Assembly (NCBI GenBank): GCA_950295325.1
Contig: OX485806.1
Coordinates: 12,896,001-12,960,000, forward strand
DNA from: Polytrichum commune
Taxonomy: Eukaryota > Streptophyta > Polytrichopsida > Polytrichales > Polytrichaceae
DNA: 64,000 nt
Reading direction: 5' to 3'
Under the pieces are notes generated by a model. The model was given only the letters and a program-made list of their open reading frames with translations, ran no database searches and was not told the DNA's origin. Numbering within the stretch: position 1 is the stretch's first letter; every line of letters starts with the position of its first letter. Of the stretch, positions 1-11,900 are shown in pieces. The position numbers were made by a program, and so were the translations under genes.

Positions 1-132
1 GATAGGAAGGAATGGAGCTGAAGATCTTGTGCTCGCCGTATTGTTATCAATGAACCTCGCGTCTTGGGTTTGTGCATGACCAGGGTTACGGGGACCTTGG
101 AATGTTGGAGGCCCATTTTCGTTTTGCGCCCA

Positions 133-992
133 CTATTGGTTACTATCCTGTCCACTCCCCAGAAGATGTTGAGGAGGGTTGTGGGTATACTGACCGTTAA
201 GACCATGAGCCTGACCTTGGTTCATTTGGTACCCATAGAATAAGTTGCCTTCATTAGGGGAGTTATTGAAGGTATTACCTTGATGCGCAACCTGAGGCCC
301 GTTGTTGAACCTGTTTAGTTGATTTTGGTTCAATTGAGGGACGTATTGCTGGCTTACTACTCCTACCAAATTTAAATTGGTTTGTCTACCACCATTTGGA
401 AGGTTTAGCGGGTAAGAATTTTGTTGACCGTAGTCGTGGTTACCCCTATTACCTTGGTTTTGGTGGTTGGGTGGACCGTAAGTCTATTGGCCACCCCCCT
501 GTTGGTTACCATGGCGATAATCACCCGACCCTCCTCTTTGGTTCTATTGGTTTCTATCGTAGAAGAATGCCGGAAGTTGTTGATTCAGCTGAGAGTAAAG
601 GGAGGGTCGCTCCGCGAGAATCCTACGACAATTATCGGCCGGGTGATTACCCCCACAATGGTTGCACACCACCCCCATCTCAATCCAACACTTACCTGGC
701 CCCAAAATGTGAACCTTGCCGCACGTGGAACAAACTCCTTTGCCGTTGTTCCGGGCTTGAGTCTGGGAGTGGCCTTGTTGTGGACGGGGGGTGGGGCTAC
801 TAGGTTACCTGTGAACCTAGGCTCCGTGCAAAATTGATTATTGTGGCCATGTTTGTTGCAATTACGACACCAGATGTTGGTGCCGTAATTACCTGCCTCC
901 GACGCCGGCGGAACTGGTTGTGCTAAGGGCCTAGACGTGATGCCATTGTGTGAGCCCAAAGTTGTGTTCACATATCTTCTTGTTCTTAACAA
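133..992 (-). pseudogene. Ty3/gypsy-type gag remnant with CCHC zinc knuckle
   Basis: Degraded nucleocapsid part of a retrotransposon gag. The upstream open stretch (992 down to 585) carries a zinc knuckle, WCRNCNKHGHNNQFC, which fits C-X2-C-X4-H-X4-C and binds packaged RNA in this family. A further open stretch (369 down to 133) is rich in Asn, Gln and Gly, typical of the disordered tail after a plant gag knuckle. Stops and frame changes separate the two, so this is not a working gene. No protease or RT follows within the window because the left edge cuts it off. It is not a copy of the gag at 8956-12876, although the knuckle spacing is the same. The CCHC identity is fairly sure; the lineage is not. 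Confidence 0.6.
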
Positions 993-2263
993 AATACTAA
1001 AACATTAGCATTGTTGTAGAGGGGATAGTTAAAAGGGGCTAGGATTTAGATTTGGTTGAGTTCAAGCTGTAAGGTGTTAGTTGGAGTTGGGGAGAGTGGT
1101 TGCGCTATGCAAAATATTAAGTTGAAGAGGGTTGTGGCTGACAACCACACAGGGTTGTGAACCTTGATTTCCATAAAACCTAAGCTTGATTTTTTACCAA
1201 GTCTTAAAAACATAAAAAGAGTGATGTGTGAAAATGAGATTAGTAAATTGGCTTTGATGAGAGTAGGGAGTGTTAAGGGTAGTCTTAGGGGACGGGGAGA
1301 TGGGAATTAGTCGGATTAGGCTGGGTTACTGTCCAGTTAAGGGCAGGGGGCTTAGCAGCGGTGGATTGGTTACCGAAGTCCTCGGATCCCAGCAGGGATC
1401 CAAGTCGAGTTGTGAGCCGCCGAGAGCTCTCTATCGGTGTATGGGTAGCGGCGAGCAGTGGCTGGAGAGCCAGGGGAAGAAGTGGGGAATCAACACAGGG
1501 AGAACGATGGCCTGCCACAGAGGAGGAGGACCAGAATTCGGTGCAAATGCGAGGTTGGAGAGACAGAAGGGCACATCCCTCTGTGAATGTTGGCTAGAGG
1601 CGCAGCTGAGAAATGGAAATTGAGCACCCAGGGAGGTGCTCACATCAGGTAACAGTCGGGAGCACATCACTTAGAGATTCAGGTTGCCGCATTTGAGGGT
1701 AAGAACAGCCGAGAGCAATACAGAACGCAATGTAGGGGAAAATAAATCAGGAGGGTCGGAGTTCAACAATGCAGAGAGCTAAAGAGTTGAATCGGTCCCC
1801 CTGCATTAGTTCGGAGTGCGGGATGAAGAATCGGAAGAAAGGGTGGGAGCTTAAGCGCGCCACCGTGGCCGTTCAATTCTGTGACTAACTTTGATGGGTT
1901 GGTTGAAGTACATCCCAGCAGGGGGCCGAATCAGGTCGATAACCATCACGTTTTCATGCTGCCAAAGAGAAAACTGAAGCCTCAGTCCACCTCAGTCACA
2001 GCTGAGGACTGACGGGCTAGGACAGGTGACGGGCAATGAAGGAGGAACGGCATTCCAGCAGGGGGTGCAGACTGGCGAAACAGGGGATTGTGGCGAGGAC
2101 TACCGTGAAGGGAAGCTGGTCTTCCTGGGAGGTGACTGATTGTTAAATCTCGGGTGTTAGGTTAATCCTTGAGCTCAGGCAGTAGGCTGGGCATTAGGCT
2201 CATGGCCGAGGCAATTAAATTAATGGACTAAGGGTGAGGACCTTAGGAGCAGATTTATCTAAG
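993..2263. other. Noncoding, probably element-derived; no gene recognised
   Basis: Short ORFs overlap one another on both strands here (1270-1670) and none has a recognisable motif. The base composition is purine-rich on the + strand, as in LTR or untranslated leader DNA upstream of the neighbouring - strand gag. I found no TSD or clear LTR ends for it. Confidence 0.35.
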
Positions 2264-2268
2264 GCATG

Positions 2269-4385
2269 TGTGGTACTTTTGGGCCACCACCTTTCGAGGG
2301 AGCCTAAAAGTATCACACAAGCCCTTCGGTGAAGGTGGCTTGCATTTGCAGGCGCCCAAGCCGAATCCGGATGATAGGTGTATAACGTGAGTAGTTAGAT
2401 TTTTAAGGGAGATTAAATATGCGTCGTAGTACCTCCGGAGGTTAGGCCTTAGTTTTTTACTAGTGTGGCTTTAAACTCCACTAACCAATTTCATATCTAG
2501 TTCTAACCTTAACCTACAACCTATTCTACGCGCAGACGCACCAGCCTTGAAACCAAGGCAATCCTAATTTGTGAATTGGGATGGTTCTGATACACCCAAC
2601 CGAGCCGCTACCTCCTTCCTTGCTCCACTTTCCGAGCGTCGACCTTGCCTCCTTCTTTGTAACTAGTTTGGTAGTAAGCGTACCTTAGTTAACAATTAAA
2701 ATATAAAGTGTTATTCTGCCCTGTAATTTAATCCTAAGCATAATTTTTATACTTAGTGCACCAAATTATCTTTCCAATGATCTAAAAATCACTCTAATCG
2801 GATAAGAAATGCAAAAGTTATGAGGGTTGGAAGTGTGAGGTCGATTCAACCGACCCTTCCAACCCACCTATCTACCTTCTAACTTCAAAAATTCATAGCA
2901 CATTCCTTACTACTTGGATCTAGGCTTTCCTTATACCATTGGAAAGCTATGAACAAGCTCTAACTAGAAAAAATTATGACATCAGCAGGTTAAGCTAATA
3001 GAAATTCAGCGGACTCCTTGTAACACAGCAGTCAATCAAGAAGGCTTAAACTATGTATCTCGCCTTCAACAATTCATATCTAATTCAAATCTTAGTCAAA
3101 TCAAACGTTCTATATGACCCTGGAGAGATATTAAAAATATGTATTTGATAAAAATATGTGATTAGAAAGGTAAGCCGAAGTGAACCCAGCAGGTCCTCTG
3201 TAATGCAGCAGTCAACCAAAAGTTCTCAAACTATGTGTCCCATCTTGCACAATTCATATCTAATTCAAATCATGCTCAAATCAAATGTTCTAAGCCATTT
3301 TGGAAAGCTACACAAAAGTTCTACTTGGGAAAAATATAATTTCTTGGAATTAAAATTCCTATTGGGCTTACAGGTCTGATCCAGCAGCCGCTACCCACAA
3401 GACCACCCAGTTTTTCTACTCCATCTTTGAAAATCCATAACTAATTGTCATTTCAACCAAATCACAAATGGGAAACGGCTATGGATAGCTATATGAAATC
3501 TCTCTAAGAGAAAAATGATAAGTATCTTGTTCTAGCTTTTGAACTAAGCCTTTAGGGCATTGGCAGATGAGGTCTATAATGCCTCTACTCAAAACTCTAC
3601 CATCCAACCTACCTCTACAAAAGAAGGAATAATTTTGTTGGTGTGTTAATAAACACACAACCTAACTAGGAGAGAGAGAGTAGAGGAGGTTCTCAAGCCT
3701 TTCTTTTAGACCATTGAGAATACATGCTAAAGGATTTTTTCCTAACTACATTGAAGCAGGGCTTCGCCCAAAAACTAGAGAAAGAGAGAGAGCTACAAGG
3801 TGGAAGGAGGGGTTTTTAAACCCTCTCACAAAAGGGTTGGACCCCTTCTCCACCGGATCCATTTTTCAAACCCTTTCCCGAAATTTTGGCCCGGGGGTTT
3901 TCCCGGTTGAGGTTGCCACCCTCTCGCCGAGGTGGCTCCGACAAAAAAACCTTTAGAAATCTTTCTAATTTTTCCGCCATCGAGTTGGCAAGGGGGCAAG
4001 TGGGCAAGTATCCCCCTTGCTCTCTTTCTTTTTTTCTTCAAAATTCTTCACGCCGATTTTATCTTCTTACGTAAAACACCTCCAATAGTCTTGTGTGCCT
4101 CACACTAACTAATAAACTAACACTTGCTTAGCTAGCATCTACTAACATTTGCTTAATAACTAGCATCTACTAATATTTGCTTAGCTAGTTGTTTTTACTA
4201 GCTAGCACATTTTTTCTACTTTGCTATCTTCTAGCACTACTTAGTTTCATTTTGACCTTCCTTCTTCTAGGCTAAATGCTAAATGAACTAATTTTTCCTA
4301 AATTCCCTATCAATTCTAACTTTTAATGCTAACATTCTAACTAAAAGTGATCCCGCAGAGTGGTGGACCACTCAAAGGGTTCACA
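2269..4385 (-). mobile_element. Family B solo LTR, copy 1, with TSD GCATG
   Basis: A 2117-bp unit that begins TGTGGTACTTTTGGG and ends AAAGGGTTCACA on the + strand, so it has TG...CA ends, and is flanked by perfect 5-bp repeats GCATG at 2264-2268 and 4386-4390. It holds no coding sequence, primer site or polypurine tract, so a solo LTR left by LTR-LTR recombination is the simplest reading. It is the reverse complement of the LTR at 46171-49037, except that about 723 bp present there (47984-48706) are missing here at 2600/2601, and a 28-bp duplication in that copy is single here. Sense orientation is taken from the matching copies; no transcription signal was proven. Confidence 0.85.
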
Positions 4386-4390
4386 GCATG

Positions 4391-4696
4391 GCGGCATACT
4401 CCTTATGACAAAGGAGGTGGTGGTGATTAGAGGCTTTAGGTAGGATTTTTTAGGCCATTAGGGAGACAATGAATGTATGGATTTTGATTGGAGTGGAATG
4501 GATTGTGCTTGGGACACAAGCATTTATCAATGCTGAATTGTAATGCCCTTATTACCATCTATTGGATGCAATGAGTGTTCCATTCATTGGTTTAAAATGT
4601 GTAAGGGAGTGTGAGATTTGATAATGCAATCACATGTGGGTTACAAGCTCTCACCTGGACTACGACGCACAAGGGTGGGGGTTTGTGGCTGACACA
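4391..4696 (+). mobile_element. Fragment of an LTR ending, family A-like
   Basis: Right flank of the solo LTR. At about 4652-4696 it carries the U5-type block GGACTACGACGCACAAGGG followed by GGTTTGTGGCTGACA. The same block, slightly changed, ends the LTRs at 13773, 18002 and 49748 and recurs near 8903. It therefore looks like the 3' end of a diverged family A-like LTR reading +. The left limit is not visible. Confidence 0.4.
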
Positions 4697-4862
4697 TTGT
4701 TAACTGCTCTGTGAGGGTCTTGAGTGACTGCATAACATCGCTCCTCAACTCGTCGTTGGCCTTCTTAACTTTAAGTTCTAGCTCCTCGATCGTGGTGTGG
4801 CTCGGAGGGCTAAGGAGTGCTAAGAGCTCAGGGGGTGGTATGAGCCCAAAATGGTTGCTCAT
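4697..4862 (-). pseudogene. Possible gag fragment (coiled segment)
   Basis: The - strand reading has a heptad-like stretch, TIEELELKVKKANDELRSDV, followed by a segment resembling the QSLTDQM helix before the zinc knuckle of the gag at 8956-12876. It abuts the LTR end in opposite orientation. It is too short for a firm call and could be a chance ORF. Confidence 0.25.
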
Positions 4863-5315
4863 ATTTGTTTTATGTTTAGAATTTACTTAGAATTGCATTT
4901 GAAATCATTATTGGAAACTAAAAAAGGATTATAAAGAGTCAGGCTTGGTGTGGATTTATGTTTTAGGCCTTAGGCTTATTTAGTATGGTTAATTAGAGGA
5001 TTAGTGTAAGTAGGGGTTGAAATTTAGAACATAGTGGTTGTGGGTTAAGTAAGGGAAGGGGCCTCGGGGTTTAAGTGTTTGAATTGGGACCTATCGTGTT
5101 GGTTTTAGGGGGTGAGGGTTTAGTGGATAGGATGAGGTCCTATTATGTAGGAGAGGGGTAAGGGGTTAAGCTCTCTCGGGTTTTGGTGTGTGGCTCTCTC
5201 TTTGAGTTGAGCGGGGGAGGAGCTCAAATGAGCTTGGCGTGAGTGAGCTACTGGGTTGAGGAGAGCTCGGCATGAATGAGCTGTTGATTTGATGAAAGCT
5301 CGAGAGAGTTACTGG
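4863..5315 (+). mobile_element. LTR-like DNA with AGCTC repeats, left part of the family D target
   Basis: Noncoding DNA ending in degenerate repeats of the type gagctactgggttgagg and gagctcggcatgaatgagc (about 5190-5315). The same repeats resume at 8174 after the family D insertion, which shows that 4863-5315 and 8174 onward were once continuous. The final five bases, ACTGG, are the left TSD. Confidence 0.5.
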
Positions 5316-8173
5316 TGTGGGGACACGCGAACACCAAAAGTTCCGGATTGGCGGGTTTTTGTGCCAAATCCGGATATTTCCGGGTGACCTTAGTATCGTC
5401 CAGGGATTCTGTGAAGTGTAGGAGGTCTAAAACTCTCCGTACCTGCTTATTTCTTCTTCCTTAGCCAAATTTCCGGAAATCCTAATTTCCGGATATTTGG
5501 TCTTTGGGGACATTCTTAGCCTTTTTCCGGAGGGTACCTCTCCGGATGTTATTTCTAGGTCCTCTTTATAATACTTACCCACCCCTTTACGTCTACCCTC
5601 TAGAATAATGGGTTTCTTCCGGTGAAGACGTCCTTGATAAGGTTAGAATCCGGAAACTCCCTCACAACCAATCCGGATTGATCAGGTCCGTCCTGGCAGG
5701 TCACGCAAAGAGATCTGGATTGTTTCTTGGGACCAAAGTGGCCAGAGGAGTCCGGATTCCAACCGGAGATCTAACTCGACGGGATGAGTAGGTGACCCGT
5801 ACCACTTTCCGGATTACCCCGTCCAAAGACTGTGAGACCTCTTCAGAAGGTCGGATGGCGTAAGTCCGGCACCTTCCGGATCTTGCCCAGTCCTAACGAC
5901 GGCTATCTCACATGGACGTTACCCAGGCATTCGGAACAATGAGGATCTCTTCCTACTGCACTCCGGAGGTGGCCTCCTATCGGAATCCTTACTGATCCGG
6001 ACCTCTCCTTCTCCGTCCGGCTACCTTTACCTTGGATTCTACTCAATCTGAGATAACTAGGCGATCCGTACCACTAATCCGGATAGGTCCGTCTAAGGAC
6101 GGTGGGACCTCTTCAGAAGATCAGATTGGCGTAAGCCCGGATTCCTTCCGGATCTCACCCAATCTTCCCAGCGGCTATCCCACCTAGACGTTACCCAACC
6201 TACCGGATTAGTGAGGTTTCCCTCCCACTACACTCAGAGAGGATCTACAAGGCGGTAACCGGATCTGATCCGGGTCTCCTCTCTCATGTCCTATCCGGAA
6301 CTCCTATCATTCATGCCCTCCCTTTCTCTTCCACTAACGATCTCCGGGTCATTCACACACACATCAATCAAGAGAAGTCAAGGGGTGAGAAGCAAAGACA
6401 TTTATTCGGGTTAGGAGTAACCACAATACAACAATGGAGAAGGAACCCCCCCCAAGCTCCTTATTCAGCCTTAAGTAGAGGCTCAAAAATCCCTAAACTG
6501 AGGGCGGCGGCCCAAGCGGCCGCCGCTCAAGAAAACCCTAACTACCCCCGGTCTCCCGGATTTCTCGGATCCAGATCCGGGTTTTCCGCTGACACTACCA
6601 AAGGAAAATTTTATTAATCGTCTTCAAAAACTCCTAAGTCCTACCTGCCTACCTCTCTTCTGCCTAATCAATCTAGCCACTCCCCTAATTAAGAAGACCG
6701 GTGCTTCTTCGGAGCCGATCCCTCCTTGGAGTGACTCCCTAATCCGCTGACGGCGGATGAGCCCCCGGCCGGCGACGCCTTCTGCAGCCGCGTGAGCATC
6801 CTCCTCATGTTCGGAGACGGAGCAACCTCGTCCTCCGAATCCGCTGCCCTCTCGGTCCGTGGGGTAGCGGTCCCTGGTGTCCCGGAGACTGTCCCTGGGG
6901 TTCCGGAAGCTGTCCCCATCCGGATGCTTCGGACTGGAGAAGGATCGCTTCCGGTGCCCTGCTCCGGATTCCGTCCACCCGAGAGTGAAGCCGTCCGCGG
7001 ATCCCTGTTGGAGGCCGCTCTCGAGTGTGGCGGAGGAAATGGACTCACCACTTGGCAGTCCCGTGGAGACGATGGCGAGGCGTGGGTCATAGGAGCCTTG
7101 CCCTTACTCGGAGTGGCCTCCCGATCGGAAGTCTGGTGCCGGATCGACGTCCGAGCCCTATCCGGAGTCCGGGACCTATCCGAGTTCCGCGGAACAGGGG
7201 ACTGGCCCCTTCCGGATCGGACCGACCCGGTGCTCTTCCGCCTCACCTGGGGAGAATGGACCCTTTCCGGAGCCCCTCCGGAATGACCAGGCCGAGAGCC
7301 GCCTCCTTGCTGGCTGGGTCCTGCAGAGGCCGGCGGATTCTGAACCAGGGCTACTTCACCAACCACCTCGTAGAGGGTCCCGGTTGGTGACCCTGGCGGA
7401 CCCGGATAGAGCACTCTCCGCGGTGTTCCACTTGGCGGGACCACCCTCTGGATTTCCGCCAGGAGATCCTTCATCGTCCGTGAGTACTTCACGAGGATGG
7501 GGAGGGTCTGCCTGGCGGAAGCCGGTTCTCCTGACTCCATCATCCGGTCGTAGAGATGTGCCTTGTTCACGATCTCCGCCGGATGACCCACCAGCTCCCG
7601 GATCCGACTGAAGAGCACTGCCTGCTCCGCATGATACTTCCGCAATCCAACTGCTGGCGGCTCGAAAGAAGGAACACCTCACCACTCGTTCTCTCAACAG
7701 GTTGCCTTTTTCCAGAAAAGAGTGTGAGGGAGAAGGAAGGGACCCTTAAATCTCCTTCCTCCCTCTTCCTTCCCCTGTTACCGTTCGGTTTAACGGAAAA
7801 CGGTTACCAACCGTTTTCCGGCGGTTCCCACCAACGGTTTTACTAACATTTTCACCAACGGCTCTCTTTTCCCCCAACCGCCATAAGGCCCGTTGTAACC
7901 GCCACTTCCGGGCCGTTGGGTAATCTTGGCGCGTCCGTCACTTGGTCCGGACCAAGGGTTTGGACCATGATTGCATGGTCCGCCCATCCTATTTGACGGA
8001 CCGGTCATAGTACTTATTTAGAGTCGTTTTACCGCACAAGGCGGAATTAGACTACTCTATTTCCTAGTACCATTAATTTTGTCCTAATAGACCCTATTAT
8101 CCTCAGATAAGCAAGGTAAAATACGGAAATTGAATCCGTATTTCCGTATTTCCGTCGAATTTGGACTCCCACA
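5316..8173 (-). mobile_element. Family D element, copy 1, with TSD ACTGG
   Basis: A 2858-bp insertion that starts TGTGGGGACACGCGAACACC and ends GGACTCCCACA, giving 6-bp inverted ends TGTGGG/CCCACA. It is flanked by perfect ACTGG repeats at 5311-5315 and 8174-8178. The 5-bp TSD and TG...CA ends are those of an integrase-mobilised LTR element. Its two end regions are not repeats of each other, so it is either a solo LTR that contains an ORF or a deleted non-autonomous element. It carries the - strand ORF 6689-7645. Compared with the second copy (30261-32326 plus 44877-46170), the N-terminal half of that ORF is missing at about 7640. Confidence 0.75.
6689..7645 (-). pseudogene. Family D element ORF, C-terminal part (Pro/Ser/Arg-rich)
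   Basis: A 318-codon open frame with a short helical N-terminus (PAEIVNKAHLYDRM, ARQTLPILVKYSRTMKDLL), then a long disordered tail rich in Ser, Pro, Arg, Gly and Thr, with SGTPGT-type repeats near residues 240-260, and a basic end, APKKHRSS. In the other copy this frame continues upstream into a folded domain (45140-45766), so the start here is created by a deletion. I do not recognise the family. By position and by residence in a TSD-flanked element it is an element-encoded protein, perhaps gag-like or of the plant-transposon-protein type. No catalytic motif is visible. Confidence 0.55.
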
Positions 8174-8903
8174 ACTGGGTTTTGAGGCTTTGAGCTCGAA
8201 TTGAGCTACTGGGTTGAGGAGAGCTCGGCATGCATGAGCTGTTGGTTTGATGAAAGCTCGGGAGAGCTGTTGGTTGAGGCTTTAAGCTCGGAAGTTGCTG
8301 GTTGAGGCATTAGCTCGGCATGAATGAGCTGTTGGTTTGATGAAAGCTCGGAGAGCTACTGGTTTTTGAGGCACGAATGAGCTGTTGGTTTGAGGAGAGC
8401 TCGAGAGCTACTGGTTTAAGGCTGAAGCTCGGGAGAGCTACTGGTTGAGGCTTAAGCTCGGAAGCTACTGGTTTTGAGACCGGTTATGGGACCGGTTATG
8501 AGCTCGGACCGGATATGGAAAGGGGCCAGGGGTACTAAGGTCACCGTATATGGTGGGCTAGCTAATTAGGAAAGGGGGGAAAGATTAAACTAGGAATTCA
8601 ACTCATTAGTGAATTAGGGAGGTTGGCCTCACATAAATTAGAGGGTGACATAAGGGGATGAGCTTTTGGTATGGATTTGAGAGTTGGTTTGTAAATTAGT
8701 GTAGGAAAAAAGGAATAAATAGAGAAGAGCATTTTTCAATGCTTGTACTCACATTATGGAATAAACTGGTGTGCAAGAGTTGATGGGAAATGTAATGGAT
8801 TTTAATGACATTGGGAAGAGGGAGTTATGTGAACATGAATGTGATCCCCATGCCCTCACCCGGACTACGACGCATAAGGGTGGATGGTTTGGCCTCACAG
8901 GTG
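8174..8903 (+). mobile_element. LTR-like DNA with AGCTC tandem repeats and a family A-like U5 end
   Basis: Starts with the right TSD and continues the host LTR of the family D insertion. Positions 8180-8480 hold degenerate repeats of gagctactggttgaggc and gaaagctcgggagagc. At about 8858-8903 it ends with GGACTACGACGCATAAGGG and GGTTTGGCCTCACA, the U5-type end of family A LTRs, reading +. No tRNA primer site starts directly after it. Confidence 0.5.
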
Positions 8904-8955
8904 GCCTCGTAGTCAAAGGAACCGGGGCCGCTCAGCAGGGTTGTCTATCGCGACG

Positions 8956-11900
8956 TCATGAATGACCTCCAACCTCCTCAAGCAACAAGGTGATAAAAGG
9001 TAAGGGGAAGTGATCCTTTTGTGTGCACGAATTCAATTTCCTATAGTCGACACAAACCCTTAATTTCCCATTTTTTTTCTTTACTAAGACCATAGGAGAA
9101 ACCCAATCCGTGATTTCCACCGGCTTGATAAACCCGGCCTTCAATAACCTTTCCAATTCCGCTTTCACCAACAATTGCAATTGAGGATTCATCCTCCTCT
9201 CCTTTTGTCTAATTGGCCTCGCCCCCGGAATTAAAGGAATCCGGTGCTCTACCATTTCCCTAGGAATTCCCTTAAGCTCATCGTAGGACCATGCAAAAGT
9301 ATCACTAAACTCATCCACCAAATTGCTATACTCCCTAACCTCTTTCTCCCCCAATTTGGAGCCCATCTTCATTTGTCGGGTTTTTCCATTCTTTAATTTC
9401 ACATCCACGTACCGCCAATCCGCTTCCGACACATGTGCTTGTTCCTCTTTGTTCCGATACCAATCGGAAGGCACATTGGGGTAATCTTTCACATCTTGAC
9501 CTACAACTATCCCCGTAGACGTGGTCTTGAAATGTAAAGGCTCCTCCAATTTCGATGACTCAATAATCACATCCTCCTCTTGAGTCCCATCTACATGAAT
9601 TAAACTAACCTCACCCTCTTCCACGTCATCTACCCAAGGTGTTAACCCACCGCTAACCCACTCTTCCTCGGTGAGCACCTCACATGGCTCCAACAATGAG
9701 CCCTCTCCTAAACTAACACTAGGAAATTCACTCCCTAAGCCTACTTGGTGAAATGTAACCATTACATCAACCTCGGACTCGGGGTACTCCCTTAGCCATT
9801 GGGCATAATCTCCATTATCCCCATAATTGTAAAAATTAGGACCTAGACTTCCCGAGCCCGAATCTATAACAACCCTTTGACCTTCGGGATGGACGACTCC
9901 CACCAATGCCTTGCCAATCTCATTCTCGTTTAAGTCATCAATTTCCTTCTCCAATGGCAAATACATCTCCTTCTCCATCCATCCTTCTAATGAACCAATG
10001 GACACTATGACCCTATTACCCTCCGGACCATAAGTGATGGATGGTTTAGGTCCACCCCAATTGACCATAGCATTCGCCATCCGCAACCAAGGCCTACCTA
10101 GCAAAATGGGGAAGGTGTCCTTGTTGGAGTGCATTTTAATGACATGGAAGGTGACCAAGTACTCCTCACCTCCCGTAGTCATTCTACAATCCTTGATCAT
10201 CCCCAAAGGCGTAGTCGAACTTTGATTTGCCATATTTATGACCAAAGGTGAAGGCCCCGTGAGTCCAAGTCCCAATTTTTTCATAGTATCCTCCGGTAGT
10301 ATATTTAGACTACTCCCTCCGTCGACTAGCACATTAGGAACCACCTTATCTACTATAACAACTTCTATTTCTATAGCTTTCACGTCTCTTCCACCTTGTG
10401 ATTGGATCCTAGCGGCTATTTTAGCTTTCACCTTCCTCATCCTCTTGTGTACCGGCATTCCCTCCTTTAATGTTTTCCTTGCCGTGGGTGAAATTTCCAA
10501 TAGTTGGCCGAAAGTAATATCCGCCTTGAGTGTACTAAGGTCCGCCCACAAGTCGTACCCGGTAGATCTTTCCACCTTAGAATTACCCACTACGTCGAAT
10601 TCGTCTACGGGAACCCCCGGTCCTTCCCATTCACCCACATCGCTATTATCCAAGTCATGTACCGCAGTAGTCCTCTCCCTATCTTGTAAAATTATATTTT
10701 CCCTCTCCACATCCTTAGTAGCTCTTCTAGCTACCCTATCCAACTCGGAGAGATTAATCTCTTCATCCGAAGAGTAATTTCCTTGCTCTCCTATTCCTAC
10801 CTCCAACGGGGCATCCCCTCTCCTAGCCCTAGTAGTTACCGCTAGTGCAGGTGCTTCTTCAACCACACCCTTACCCTTCACTAACTCATATGTAATAGCA
10901 TTGGTGTGAGGAGGCCATTGACTTTGCTCCTCTCCAATTCTCGTTGGGAGAGGAAGCATGTCATCACATGTGGCCTCCAACACTCCATCCATGAACCTAA
11001 CATCTTGGGAGTTAGATGGTCCCGGATCCGTTGGAGGCGCTTGTCTCCCGTTACTACCATTAGGTGGAACTCCTTGTCTATTTTGTATTGGAATGTAACC
11101 GGTTGTAGTTTGCAAGCCCGCCGGTGGATGAAAAGTTTGCCTAGCATTACTATGGTCATAGTATAAGTTAGGTGGCCTAAGTTCATTGGCCGGTACTCCT
11201 TGTGGCCTAGCACCTCGCATATTATCCCTTGCTTGTTGTTGTGGATTAGCCACCGGGTAAGGGACATTAATTATTTTGTCCGGTTGGCGACACGTATCCG
11301 AGGGATGACTTCCTCCACAATTGCTACAATTAAACTCTTGACCTTCGGACCAACATTGTCCTTGAGCGTGCCACCTTCCACAAAAGGGATGAAATTCCTT
11401 CTTCTCTAAATTTTGGCCACCTTGCCCTCTAGGTTGTGGTCCTCTATTGCTTCCATTTCCATAGTGAGGTGGCGCTTGACCTCGTTGATTTTGTTGAGGT
11501 GGGTTACCGTTTCCTCTTTGGTCACGGTTTTGTCCACTTCTACAAAATTGACGCGTGTGGCCCGGTTGGCCACATTGGACACACCATAATCCGGAAGAAT
11601 GCCTACCCGACTCAACCGGGGGTGGAGGCCCCGGTTGTTGACTCCGGATCATTAATGACATTTGATCCGTGAGGCTTTGCATTTGTTTTATCATAGCCTC
11701 TTGGAATCCTAGTTGGCTAGCACCTAGTCTTCTCTCAACCTCCTCCAAGTGTGGATCCGTTCTAGGGGCCGGTAGTGCCAAAAGAGGTGCCGGTTCCCTA
11801 ACCGCTAAAGGTCGGGGACCGGTGTCCACAATGGCATATGGAATTTGGTTCTCATACTTAGCGGGTTCTACCGCTACCACCCTAGGGCGTATGGGGATGA

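Noticed and set aside
6792-7286. 164-aa + ORF opposite the family D ORF (repeated at 31703-32299)
   Set aside because: Antisense shadow of a GC-rich Ser/Pro/Arg coding frame; the - strand frame continues into a plausible folded domain in copy 2.
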